Position numbers and translations under genes: made by a program
Notes under the pieces: model-generated
Told to the model about the DNA's origin: nothing
The model's input: the letters and a program-made list of their open reading frames with translations, nothing else
Database searches by the model: none
In this document: positions 1-8,859 of the stretch, piece by piece
How positions within the stretch are numbered: the stretch's first letter is position 1
Layout: each line of letters opens with the position of its first letter
Source: an uncultured Verrucomicrobiota bacterium
GTDB taxonomy: Bacteria; Verrucomicrobiota; Kiritimatiellia; RFP12; UBA1067
Length of the DNA stretch: 11,297 bases
Direction of reading: 5' to 3'
NCBI GenBank assembly: GCA_945947925.1
Contig: CAMEZU010000040.1
Location: forward strand, 1 to 11,297

Positions 1-2
1 AG

Positions 3-884
3 ACGTCGGCGAAGGCTCCGGCGCAGGATCAGAACCCCTATCGGCGCTCGCCCTACGTGGGCGCGCTGGTGTTCGACGCCGCGAGCGGGCAGATCCTGTT
101 CTCGGACAGGGCGGACGCGCGGGCGTATCCCGCGAGCGTGACGAAGCTCATGACGGCTTACCTCGTCCTGGACGAGGTGAAGGCGGGCCGCGTGCGGCTG
201 ACGGACGTCGTGGCGGCCTCGCCGACGGCGACGCGGGAGGACGTCTGGCTTCGGCAGCCGAGCTGTACGGGTCTTCGGACCGGCGCGCAGATGACGGTGG
301 ACGAGCTCCTGAAGGCGCTGATGGTCAACAGCGCCAACGATGCGGCCATCTTCCTGGCGGAGCGCTGCTGCGGTTCGCGCGAGGCCTTTGTCGCGAAGAT
401 GAACGAGAAGGCGCGGGCGCTGGGCATGACGCAGACGGCTTACTACAATCCGAACGGGCTCCCTCCCGCGCCGACGGCGAAGGAGCGGAAGTTCAACGTG
501 TCGACCTGCAACGATCTTGCCAAGCTGGCGCGGGGACTGTTGCGCGACCATCCCGGGATTCTGCGGTACACGTCGCTGAAGGTCTGGAAGCCGACGTGCG
601 TCGGCAAGCCGCTGACAGATGCGAAGGGCAACCAGATCACGTGGGTGAATCACAACAACGTGATGGTCAAGAACAAGCTGAAGGTCATCAATCCTGACGG
701 GAGCGAGGCGGCGGACGGCCTGAAGACGGGCTACATCGACGCCGGCGGCAGTTCGGTGATCCTGACCGGGACGCGCAAGGGACGTCGGGCGGTGGTGATC
801 GTGCTGGGGTCCGCTTCGGCGGCCGAGCGCGACGAGAACGCGCGTCGGATGCTGACGGACGCGTTGGACTCCTTCTCGTTTTGA
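3..884 (+). CDS. D-alanyl-D-alanine carboxypeptidase (peptidase S11, penicillin-binding protein), 5' partial
   Basis: Trims the terminal D-Ala from peptidoglycan stem peptides in the periplasm and so controls cross-linking. All three S11 active-site motifs are visible: SxxK as SVTK (Ser codon at 135, Lys at 144), SxN as SAN (330-338) and KTG (723-731). Family landmarks such as NSANDAA, LGM.QTAYYNPNGL and DGLKTGYIDAGGSS flank them. The frame is open to the left edge, so the true start and any signal peptide lie outside the window; a GTG at 57 falls inside the conserved fold and is not a credible start. The protein ends about 50 residues after KTG, so the C-terminal beta domain of PBP5-type enzymes is missing, as in many short S11 proteins. 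The visible part has five cysteines (PSCTG, ERCCG, STCND, PTCVG), which is odd for the family. It converges on the nuclease gene. The family call is firm; the exact paralogue (DacA, DacC, DacF) cannot be decided. Confidence 0.95.
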   Translation, partial: TSAKAPAQDQNPYRRSPYVGALVFDAASGQILFSDRADARAYPASVTKLMTAYLVLDEVKAGRVRLTDVVAASPTATREDVWLRQPSCTGLRTGAQMTVDELLKALMVNSANDAAIFLAERCCGSREAFVAKMNEKARALGMTQTAYYNPNGLPPAPTAKERKFNVSTCNDLAKLARGLLRDHPGILRYTSLKVWKPTCVGKPLTDAKGNQITWVNHNNVMVKNKLKVINPDGSEAADGLKTGYIDAGGSSVILTGTRKGRRAVVIVLGSASAAERDENARRMLTDALDSFSF

Positions 885-896
885 GAGGGATCTCGG

Positions 897-1925
897 TCAG
901 TGCGCTGACGTCCGGAGCCTGACCAGGTCGAGGAGGTCGCCGAAGCAGATTGGCCACAGGCGGGAGGGCAGCTGGGCCTCGAGGGCGTCCTCGGTCCCGT
1001 CCTCGAGGTCGGCCAGGAAGTCGAATCCCGTCAGTTCTTCGAGTTCGTCGATGGAGACGAGGTAGCGGGTGGGCCAGGCCTTCCACGGAACGTTCTGTTC
1101 GACGAGCATGGCCATGGCGCGGATTTCGTTGCCGTTCTGGGCCACGACGACCTGATAAAAGCGGGTGGGGATGTCGATGTCGGTGTCCGCCAGCTTCCGG
1201 GGTTCGTTCGAGATGCAGCCGACGATCACCCAGATTTCGCCCCAGCGGTGCGTCCAGAGTTCGGCGATGCGGTGTTCGATGTCGCGCCAGACGCCGCGGT
1301 TCAGGCGAGGGGTCTGGGGGGTGACGTTGGACATGAGAAAGGTCCTGTTCTGGGCCTCGCGTCCGAACCGCGTGGCGATGGCGTAGTTCGGGGCCATGTG
1401 TCCCCGGTCGTAGCCGGTCTTTGCGTAGTGGGCGGCGGTGGGGGAGTTGGCCGCGTCCTTGTCCTGCTTGAAGCCGGGACGCTTGCCGACCTCGGAGATG
1501 GCTGCGGCGGGGACGTGGTAGGCGACCCAGACGGGGTGCCGGAGGCTCGGGGACCAGCCGACCTTGAATTCGCCCTTGTCGAGGACGACGATGTCCTTCG
1601 GGGCGGGGGAGGACCTGCGGACGGGGAGCCCGGCGAAGAGGACGGAGTCGGACGGGGCGGGCCGGTCGGTCGTCTGGACGGCGTCCTCGCCGGTGAGGCC
1701 GACGGCGTCCGTGACGTCCCCGAGGGGTTCGCCCATCCAGAGGAGCGGGGCGGTGACGAGGCGGGGCCAGGACGCGCAATGCGCCTCGAGCCAGGCCCGA
1801 GGGTGGTGGACGAACCAGAGCGCCGCCCAGGCCCAGATCAGGAGGATGAAAAGAAAGACCGCTCCGCCCTTGAGCGCGAGCGATCTCGAGATCAGTCGCT
1901 TGCCTTTTTTGCGGGATCCGCTCAT
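897..1925 (-). CDS. membrane-anchored DNA/RNA non-specific endonuclease (NucA/Serratia nuclease family)
   Basis: A 342-residue protein of the beta-beta-alpha-Me non-specific nuclease family, expected to cut DNA and RNA with a divalent metal. The catalytic DRGH motif is at residues 173-176 (GYDRGHMAPN), with His176 the expected general base. The downstream block SNVTPQTPRLNRGVWRDIE supplies the expected metal-ligand Asn (about 209) and the conserved Glu (about 217). The N-terminus is basic (SRKKGKR) followed by one hydrophobic helix at about 20-39 and no clear cleavage site. It therefore looks like a membrane-anchored enzyme with its catalytic domain outside the cytoplasm, as for other envelope nucleases. 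Its ATG overlaps the stop of the zinc-ribbon gene in an ATGA and has no Shine-Dalgarno of its own, so translational coupling is likely. It is the last gene of the minus-strand block. No immunity protein or secretion partner is visible; nutrient scavenging or DNA turnover is a guess. Confidence 0.92.
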   Translation of the reverse strand: MSGSRKKGKRLISRSLALKGGAVFLFILLIWAWAALWFVHHPRAWLEAHCASWPRLVTAPLLWMGEPLGDVTDAVGLTGEDAVQTTDRPAPSDSVLFAGLPVRRSSPAPKDIVVLDKGEFKVGWSPSLRHPVWVAYHVPAAAISEVGKRPGFKQDKDAANSPTAAHYAKTGYDRGHMAPNYAIATRFGREAQNRTFLMSNVTPQTPRLNRGVWRDIEHRIAELWTHRWGEIWVIVGCISNEPRKLADTDIDIPTRFYQVVVAQNGNEIRAMAMLVEQNVPWKAWPTRYLVSIDELEELTGFDFLADLEDGTEDALEAQLPSRLWPICFGDLLDLVRLRTSAH

Positions 1926-2155
1926 AAATCGTCAAGTTCGATGCGGATCGTTCGGCTCTTGAGCGCCTGGGTGCGGGCCTTGGAGTCGTCCCCGGCGCTA
2001 TGGCGGACGATGTCGTCCTGCTGGTTGTCGGGAACGGTCAACTTCGCGCCGCAGGCGGGACACTCGGTTTCCAGTCCGATCATGTCGAGCGAGGCCTCGA
2101 TCTCCGTATTGCAGGAAGGGCACTGGAAGCCGGTGAAACCTTCTTCTCCGTTCAT
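1922..2155 (-). CDS. small zinc-ribbon protein
   Basis: A 77-residue protein of unknown role. It has two CPxC knuckles: CPSC (Cys12, Cys15) and CPAC (Cys32, Cys35), 16 residues apart, within an FQCPSCNTEIEASLDMIG...ECPACGAKLTVP pattern typical of a four-cysteine zinc ribbon. The remaining 40 residues are polar and end in an acidic tail (IELDDL). I chose the ATG at 2155 over a GTG at 2179. AAAGGA lies 9 nt upstream of the ATG, and the GTG coincides with the predicted transcription start of the adjacent promoter and could hardly be translated. The stop overlaps the nuclease ATG by 4 bp. It may bind nucleic acid or a protein partner; coupling suggests a functional link to the nuclease, but nothing shows it directly. 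Similar zinc ribbons are, to my knowledge, common in PVC bacteria. Confidence 0.82.
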   Translation of the reverse strand: MNGEEGFTGFQCPSCNTEIEASLDMIGLETECPACGAKLTVPDNQQDDIVRHSAGDDSKARTQALKSRTIRIELDDL

Positions 2156-2170
2156 GTCGAGAAATCCTTT

Positions 2171-2181
2171 CTGTGACACAG
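2171..2181. promoter_or_regulatory. 11-bp dyad at the predicted transcription start of the zinc-ribbon/nuclease promoter
   Basis: CTGTGACACAG is a perfect inverted repeat (5-bp arms around one central base). It sits just downstream of the -10 box at 2185-2190 and over the predicted +1 near 2178, which is where a repressor would block initiation. It could also be chance, since the arms are short. Confidence 0.3.
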
Positions 2182-2184
2182 GTG

Positions 2185-2213
2185 ATTATAGCCGAATCGT
2201 CAGTCGATGTAAA
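2185..2213 (-). promoter_or_regulatory. sigma70-type promoter for the zinc-ribbon/nuclease pair
   Basis: On the minus strand a -35 TTTACA (2208-2213, one mismatch to TTGACA) is followed after exactly 17 bp by a perfect -10 TATAAT (2185-2190). The predicted start is near 2178, giving a leader of about 23 nt that contains AAAGGA before the ATG at 2155. The -35 box overlaps the last codons of the rodZ-like gene (Tyr-Ile-Asp-stop), so the promoter is partly inside coding sequence. In a GC-rich context such a match is unlikely by chance. Confidence 0.75.
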
Positions 2214-3051
2214 GCGGCGCGACGGGGATGGACGGACGGTCCGCCGGCTTTTCGCCGTCAGGCTTTGCCGCGTCGCCGGGCGCTGTGTCCGTCTCGGCGG
2301 GAATGGCGATGTCTGCCCCGCCGTTGTCCCTGACGCTTGCGAGGTAGAGCGAATGGAGGCAGGCGTAGATCATCCAGAGGACGAACGCGCCGGCGGCCGC
2401 GAGGGCGGCGATGCGCCAGACCGAGCGGGGAATGCGGAAGCGCGGCAGGGTGAAGCGGAAGGATCCGTCGTCATCGTCGATCGGGACGGGCGCCGTGTAG
2501 CGGGACGGACCGCGGGGACGGGGCGCCTCGGCGGGCTGGTCCTGCGGGAAGAGGAATCCGTCGCCGGCGTCCGGGGCGGACGGGGGAACCGCGGCCGGGG
2601 TCTTCGGCGCCGCAGGGCGCGCGGGAACGACGTCGGACACCAGGCGGAAGCCGTCATCGTCCGCAGGGGGCTCCTCGGCGGGGGGCGCAGGGGGAATGTC
2701 GAAGTCCGGGGCTGCAGGCGGCTCGGCGGCGACCGCGGATTCCGGCTCGGGCGCAGGGGCCGGAGCCGGGGCGGGTGCGGGGGCCGCGTTGCGCATGCGG
2801 ATCGCGGGCTGGCGGTTTCCGGAGAAGATTTCGGTGAACTCCTGCATCATCGGCCTCGGGTCGATGCCGACGGCCTCGCAGTAGAGCTTCACGAAGCCGC
2901 GTCCGTAGATGGGGGCGGCGATCTTGGAGAAGTCCTCGTTCTCGAGGGCCTCGATCTGCTGGGCCATGAGGTGGGTGGTCTGGGCGAGCTGGGCGGGGGT
3001 CAGTCCCCGGGCTTCGCGTGCGGCGCGAAGGGTGGCTCCGAATTCGATCAT
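2200..3051 (-). CDS. rodZ: RodZ-like helix-turn-helix membrane protein
   Basis: Probably the cytoskeletal adaptor linking MreB filaments to the membrane during cell elongation. Residues 1-78 form a RodZ-type HTH domain, from FGATLRAAREARGLT through YGRGFVKLYCEAVGID. A long disordered Pro/Ala/acidic linker follows (about 88-195), including an Ala-Pro run at 89-101. A basic juxtamembrane stretch (RFRIPRS) and one transmembrane helix at about 213-233 come next. Only about 50 residues remain outside, low in complexity, so the folded periplasmic domain of E. coli RodZ is absent. The ATG overlaps the ftsK stop (ATGA) and has a strong GGAGGA at 3058-3063, 6 nt upstream. The domain order HTH, linker and TM supports RodZ; a membrane-bound HTH regulator is the alternative. 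Confidence 0.8.
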   Translation of the reverse strand: MIEFGATLRAAREARGLTPAQLAQTTHLMAQQIEALENEDFSKIAAPIYGRGFVKLYCEAVGIDPRPMMQEFTEIFSGNRQPAIRMRNAAPAPAPAPAPAPEPESAVAAEPPAAPDFDIPPAPPAEEPPADDDGFRLVSDVVPARPAAPKTPAAVPPSAPDAGDGFLFPQDQPAEAPRPRGPSRYTAPVPIDDDDGSFRFTLPRFRIPRSVWRIAALAAAGAFVLWMIYACLHSLYLASVRDNGGADIAIPAETDTAPGDAAKPDGEKPADRPSIPVAPLYID

Positions 3052-5696
3052 GCTTGTTCCTCCGTGATAAGGGATTCGTCAGTGGCGTCCGTTCCGTCAC
3101 CGGCCTCGGCCGTTGTTGCGTCGTCCGCCTCGGCCGCGGCCCCGTCGGACGCGACGGCGCCGTCGTCGCCGTTGAGGATGGCGACGAGCTGGTCCTGGTC
3201 CATGATGATCTGGCGCGGTCCCATGCCCTGCGGGGCGCTGACGATGCCGCGCTCGGTGAGCATGTCCAGGATCTTCGCCGCGTGGTTGTAGCCCCAGCCC
3301 ATCTGGCGCTGGAAGTGCGAGGTCGAGGCGCGCTTCGTGTTGATGACGCATTCGACGGCCTTCTTGAAGTCGTCGGCGTTGGCGGCGGCCTTGACGAGTT
3401 CGCGCTGGGCCTGCTTCGTCTCCTGGGCGCCTTCGTCTTCGCCGCCGCCTTCCTCCTCGTCATCGGCGAAGATGTCCTTCTCGACCTCCTTGATGGTGCT
3501 CAGCTTCTTGGTGAAGCGGTCGTCGAACTGGACGTTCGAGTGTTGCTCGATGAAGCCGGTGACGTTGGCAATCTCCTCGTCGCTGATCCACGCGCCCTGG
3601 GCGCGGATGAGGAGTCCGTCCTTGCCCTTGAAGAGCATGTCACCGCGTCCGATGAGGTTCTCCGCGCCGGTGTCGTCGAGAATCGTGCGCGAGTCGACGG
3701 AGGACGACGTCTTGAAGGCGACGCGGCCCGGGATGTTCGCCTTGATGGCGCCGGTGATGATCTTGGCGTCGGGACGCTGGGTGGCGAGGATGAGGTGGAT
3801 GCCCGCCGCGCGCGCCTTCTGGGTGATGCGCTGGATGTCGGGGTTCACCTCCTTGCCGCACTGGCCGATGAGGTCCGCCGCCTCGTCGATGATGATGACG
3901 ATGTAGGGGACGGTCTTCGGGATGTCGCTCGCGACTTCCGCGTCGTTGCCGAACATGTCGGTCTGCGTGAAGGTCTTGCGGTGGTTGAAGTCGTAGATGT
4001 TCCTCACGCGGGCGCGGGCGAACATCTTGAGGCGCTTCTCCATCTCGGCGACGGCCCAGTGGAGCGAGAAGACGACCTTGCGGTTGTCGGTGATGACGGG
4101 CACGAGGAGGTGAGGGATGGACGAGTAGGGCGTGAACTCGACGCACTTCGGGTCGACCATGATGAGCTTGAGCTGCTCGGGCGTCCGGGTCATGAGCAGG
4201 CCGTTGATGAGCGAGTTGAGGCAGACCGACTTGCCCTGTCCGGTCGCGCCGGCGACGAGCATGTGCGGCATGGACGCGAGGTCCGCGACGAGCTCCTTGC
4301 CGTCCGCCCGCTTGCCGAAGAGGAGCGGCAACTCGGCCTTGGCGTTCTTCCAGGCGTCGGACTCGAAGATCTCGCGGAAGGTGATGCCGGCGGGCTTGCG
4401 GTTCGGCACCTCGATGCCGACGCATTCCTCGCCCGGGATCGGGGCCTCGATGCGGAGGGACTTCGCGCGGAGCGCGCCCTTGAGATTGTCCTGGAGGCCG
4501 GTGACCGTCGAGTAGCGGGTTCCGGGCGCGAGCATGACGGCATACTTGGTGACGACCGGCCCCTGCACCGTGTAGCTCATGGTCGCGTCCACGCCGAAGA
4601 GCTTCAGCGTGTCGATGAGGCGCTGGCTCATCTCGCCGACGTCGCTGTGGTCGGCCGTCGAGGCCTTGAGCGGCGCGAGAAGGGAAACGGAGGGGAGGAT
4701 GTAGGGTCCCTTGTCCTCGACAGGTGCCGCTTCGGCGGCCGGGGCCGCCGGGGCGGCGGGGACGGGTGCCGCAACAGGCGCGGGCGCGGGGACGGGCGCC
4801 CTTGTCTGCTGGGCGCGGGCGCGGGCCGCCGCAGCCGCGGCCTTCATGGCCTCGAGGCGTTCGGCGGCCAGCCGTTCGGCCTCCTTCTGGCGGGCCAGGC
4901 GCTCGGCTTCCTTGGCGAGACGCGCCTCCTCCTTGGCCTGGCGGGCCGCCTCCCTGGCGGCTTCGGCGGCGGCGCGGGCGGCGGCCTTCTCGGCGCGGAT
5001 GCGCTCCTTCTCCTCCTCGCGCTGGCGGCGGGCCTCTTCGCGGGCCTGGAGGGCGGCGTTGTAGGCGGCCTGGGCGTTGTCGTATTCCTCGGTGCCGGGC
5101 TTGGCGTCTCCGGGGTCGAAGCGGTTCTCGTCGGCCATGGCCCAGTGTCCGAGCGCGGCGAAGAAGCGCCCGACCCGCGAGGCGCCGACCGAGCCGACGA
5201 GCGAGGCGGCCAGGACCAGCAGCAGCAGGACGCCCGTGCCGATGTCGGACAGGAGCGGCCGCAGGACCAGAGACCCGATGAAGTAGCCGACGAAGCCGCC
5301 GGCGCGCATGCATTCGAAGCGGACGCGCTGGGCCTCGATGCCGGGGGCGCTGGACTGGAGCACGTCCAGAAGACAGGCCGCCGCGACGAGGAAGACGAGC
5401 GTCCAGACGGTCCGTCGCCCGGGCCGCAACCGGGCGCCGACGACCACGCGGGCGCCGATGACGATGAAGAGGACGGGGATGATCCAGGCGGCGAGTCCGA
5501 AGGTGAGGTAGGCGCAGTAGGCGAATCCGTCGCCGATGGCGCCGATCCAGTTCGTGCTCGAACGGACGGGCGCGTTGAGGCTGCCGATGGCGCCGTGGTC
5601 GTAGGTCAGGAGGGCGACGAGGGGAAAAAGGGCGATCGGGAAGAATAGCCACCCGGTGAAACGTCTTTCTGTCTTGCTGTTGTCTGGAGTTGCCAT
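3048..5696 (-). CDS. ftsK: DNA translocase FtsK/SpoIIIE family
   Basis: A septal ATP-driven pump that clears chromosomal DNA from the closing division site. In this 882-residue protein the N-terminal membrane region spans about 15-170 (hydrophobic segments near 15-32, 58-85, 96-113 and 133-170, consistent with four or five helices). A highly charged Ala/Glu/Arg/Lys coiled coil runs from about 205 to 297, then a Pro/Ala stretch to about 325. The RecA-like motor follows: Walker A GATGQGKS at 483-490 (Lys489) and Walker B IIIDEAADL with Asp604-Glu605. After an acidic linker (DDEEEGGGEDEG) comes the winged-helix gamma domain (STSHFQRQMGWGYNHAAKIL...GIVSAP), which in the family reads polar DNA sequences. 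An acidic tail of about 40 residues ends the protein. The start lies 4 bp after the preceding gene's stop with no clear Shine-Dalgarno, and its stop overlaps the rodZ start. Confidence 0.97.
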   Translation of the reverse strand: MATPDNSKTERRFTGWLFFPIALFPLVALLTYDHGAIGSLNAPVRSSTNWIGAIGDGFAYCAYLTFGLAAWIIPVLFIVIGARVVVGARLRPGRRTVWTLVFLVAAACLLDVLQSSAPGIEAQRVRFECMRAGGFVGYFIGSLVLRPLLSDIGTGVLLLLVLAASLVGSVGASRVGRFFAALGHWAMADENRFDPGDAKPGTEEYDNAQAAYNAALQAREEARRQREEEKERIRAEKAAARAAAEAAREAARQAKEEARLAKEAERLARQKEAERLAAERLEAMKAAAAAARARAQQTRAPVPAPAPVAAPVPAAPAAPAAEAAPVEDKGPYILPSVSLLAPLKASTADHSDVGEMSQRLIDTLKLFGVDATMSYTVQGPVVTKYAVMLAPGTRYSTVTGLQDNLKGALRAKSLRIEAPIPGEECVGIEVPNRKPAGITFREIFESDAWKNAKAELPLLFGKRADGKELVADLASMPHMLVAGATGQGKSVCLNSLINGLLMTRTPEQLKLIMVDPKCVEFTPYSSIPHLLVPVITDNRKVVFSLHWAVAEMEKRLKMFARARVRNIYDFNHRKTFTQTDMFGNDAEVASDIPKTVPYIVIIIDEAADLIGQCGKEVNPDIQRITQKARAAGIHLILATQRPDAKIITGAIKANIPGRVAFKTSSSVDSRTILDDTGAENLIGRGDMLFKGKDGLLIRAQGAWISDEEIANVTGFIEQHSNVQFDDRFTKKLSTIKEVEKDIFADDEEEGGGEDEGAQETKQAQRELVKAAANADDFKKAVECVINTKRASTSHFQRQMGWGYNHAAKILDMLTERGIVSAPQGMGPRQIIMDQDQLVAILNGDDGAVASDGAAAEADDATTAEAGDGTDATDESLITEEQA

Positions 5697-5700
5697 GTCA

Positions 5701-6072
5701 CTACGTGTTCTTGGGTCTTTTCGGGGCGGCGGGGACCTTCTTCGCCCCGCCGTCCGTCGCCTGCGCCTGGTTCGGAGACTGGGTCTTGCGCGCGGGCGGC
5801 TTCGGCGTCTCTTCCGGCCGGGCCTCCTGCCGCGCAGGGGCGGCCGGCGGCCGTTCGCCCGTCTGCGCCGCCTCGGGTTCCGGGGCCGCCGCCGGTCTGG
5901 GCAGGACGGCCGGCACGGGCAGGACCGACGACTGCGCGTGGGGATGGGCCTCGGGTCGGAGGACCACGTAGATAAGAACCGCCAGGGCGAGCGAGAGGAG
6001 CTTCAGTCCGAAATTGCGGGTGAAGGCCGCTCCGATCCGACGGAAGAGGCCGGTTTCCTTTTCCTTTCTCAT
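5701..6072 (-). CDS. short CdaR/YbbR-like membrane protein lacking YbbR repeats
   Basis: A 123-residue protein directly after cdaA. Its basic N-terminus and single membrane helix (NFGLKLLSLALAVLIYVVLR, residues 20-39) match the hallmark N-terminal anchor of YbbR/CdaR proteins, which regulate the CdaA diadenylate cyclase. CdaR then normally has several folded extracytoplasmic YbbR domains. Here residues 40-123 are only a Pro/Ala/Glu/Lys-rich, apparently disordered tail ending in basic residues (KKVPAAPKRPKNT). The ATG overlaps the cdaA stop in ATGA and has AGGA 7 nt upstream (6080-6083). I see no YbbR sequence left in other frames of this gene, so a simple frameshift does not explain the loss. 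Position and anchor suggest a CdaA partner, perhaps with the tail reaching the cell wall; this is inference. Confidence 0.65.
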   Translation of the reverse strand: MRKEKETGLFRRIGAAFTRNFGLKLLSLALAVLIYVVLRPEAHPHAQSSVLPVPAVLPRPAAAPEPEAAQTGERPPAAPARQEARPEETPKPPARKTQSPNQAQATDGGAKKVPAAPKRPKNT

Positions 6073-6911
6073 GCGTCTTTCCTGCCTTTCTCGAAAACGG
6101 GCGTGAGCAGGAACGCGTGGATCCTGTCGATCGCGGCGTGCAGGAGGCTGCGGTCGCGGGTTTCGCCCAGAAGGGCCTTGGTGACCCAGCGTTTGACGGC
6201 GGCTCTGCCGGCCGGGTCGTCGTAGCGGAAGATCTTGCCGTTGTGGGCGACCGAAATCGTGCCGCGTTCTTCGGAAATGGCGATTACGAGCGCGTCGGTC
6301 TCCTCCGACAGGCCGACGGCGGCGCGATGGCGCATGCCGCTGCGGATGAGGTCGGGATTGTTCGAGACGGGGAAGATGCAGTGGGCGGAGGCGAGCCGTC
6401 CGTTGCGGATGATCGCCCCGCCGTCATGCAGCGGCAGGGGTTGCATGAAGACGCATCGAATCAGTTCGCGGGAGATCACGGCGTCGGTCCGCACGCCCGT
6501 GTCCTCGTAGCCGCGCAGCGAGATGCCGCGTTCGAAGGCGAAGAGCGCGCCCATCCGATGGGCGGCGAGGTCCGCCAGGATCTCCGTGAACTGCTCGGGC
6601 GTGATCTCGCCGTTGCGCGCCTGGCGGCGGCTCTTCTCGAAAAATCCGAAGGCGCCGACGGTCGCGAGGATGCGGCGGATCTCCGGCTGGAAGATGACGA
6701 CCGTCGAGATGGCGATGTAGATCAGCAGGTACTTGACGATCAGGGCGAGGACGTAAAAATGGAAGAGATAAGTGAAGGCCGCGAGGACGGTCGTCAGGAC
6801 GCCGACGCCCATCAGGGCCTGGCCGAAACGCGAACCGCGCGAACCCTTGAGGATCGCGTAGATCACGACATAGAGAATGCCGATCTGGAGAATGGCCGAC
6901 AGGAGTTCCAT
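6069..6911 (-). CDS. cdaA: diadenylate cyclase CdaA (c-di-AMP synthase)
   Basis: Joins two ATP into cyclic di-AMP, the second messenger that controls potassium, turgor and envelope homeostasis. The 280-residue length is usual for the family. Three N-terminal membrane helices (about 4-82) are followed by the DAC domain from about residue 90. Both catalytic motifs are present: the DGA-type motif as LHDGGAII (Asp163-Gly164-Gly165-Ala166) and RHR at 194-196 followed by AAVGLSEETDALV. Gly165 stands where DGA has Ala; I treat this as a tolerated variant. The start lies 2 nt after the ftsH stop and its own Shine-Dalgarno is weak (AGG, 6 nt upstream), with the ftsH hexamer repeat immediately before. 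It is followed by the CdaR-like gene, the classic cdaA-cdaR pairing. The short gaps indicate one transcript with ftsH. Confidence 0.96.
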   Translation of the reverse strand: MELLSAILQIGILYVVIYAILKGSRGSRFGQALMGVGVLTTVLAAFTYLFHFYVLALIVKYLLIYIAISTVVIFQPEIRRILATVGAFGFFEKSRRQARNGEITPEQFTEILADLAAHRMGALFAFERGISLRGYEDTGVRTDAVISRELIRCVFMQPLPLHDGGAIIRNGRLASAHCIFPVSNNPDLIRSGMRHRAAVGLSEETDALVIAISEERGTISVAHNGKIFRYDDPAGRAAVKRWVTKALLGETRDRSLLHAAIDRIHAFLLTPVFEKGRKDA

Positions 6912-6913
6912 GC

Positions 6914-8827
<1,914 letters not shown>

Positions 8828-8834
8828 GTAAGAC

Positions 8835-8843
8835 ATTATATCA
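8835..8843 (-). promoter_or_regulatory. extended -10 promoter of ftsH operon (probably leaderless transcript)
   Basis: On the minus strand TGATATAAT is a perfect extended -10 (TGn plus TATAAT, hexamer at 8835-8840). No good -35 is seen 16-18 bp upstream, as is common for extended -10 promoters. Spacing puts +1 at about 8828, next to the A of the ftsH ATG at 8827, and no Shine-Dalgarno precedes that ATG. The mRNA is therefore probably leaderless or nearly so. Confidence 0.7.
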
Positions 8844-8859
8844 AAAACGAGGGTTGTTT

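Noticed and set aside
896..909. GTCAG-TGCG-CTGAC hairpin between the convergent genes as a terminator
   Set aside because: The stem is only 5 bp and no T-run follows on either strand; it lies partly in the end of the nuclease gene.
897..1925. Nuclease as a toxin effector with immunity gene
   Set aside because: No toxin delivery domain, signal or immunity-like neighbour is visible; the N-terminal anchor suggests a resident envelope enzyme.
2156..2179. GTG start at 2179 for the zinc-ribbon protein
   Set aside because: It coincides with the predicted transcription start and has no Shine-Dalgarno; ATG 2155 has AAAGGA at a good distance.
2750..2795. GC-rich Ala-Pro hexamer run in rodZ as a second microsatellite
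   Set aside because: Units are degenerate at the third positions, so it looks like protein-level low complexity rather than a slippage-prone repeat.
3018..5648. Very long plus-strand open frame opposite ftsK
   Set aside because: It mirrors ftsK codons in GC-rich DNA and shows no family motifs; the minus-strand product is unmistakable FtsK.
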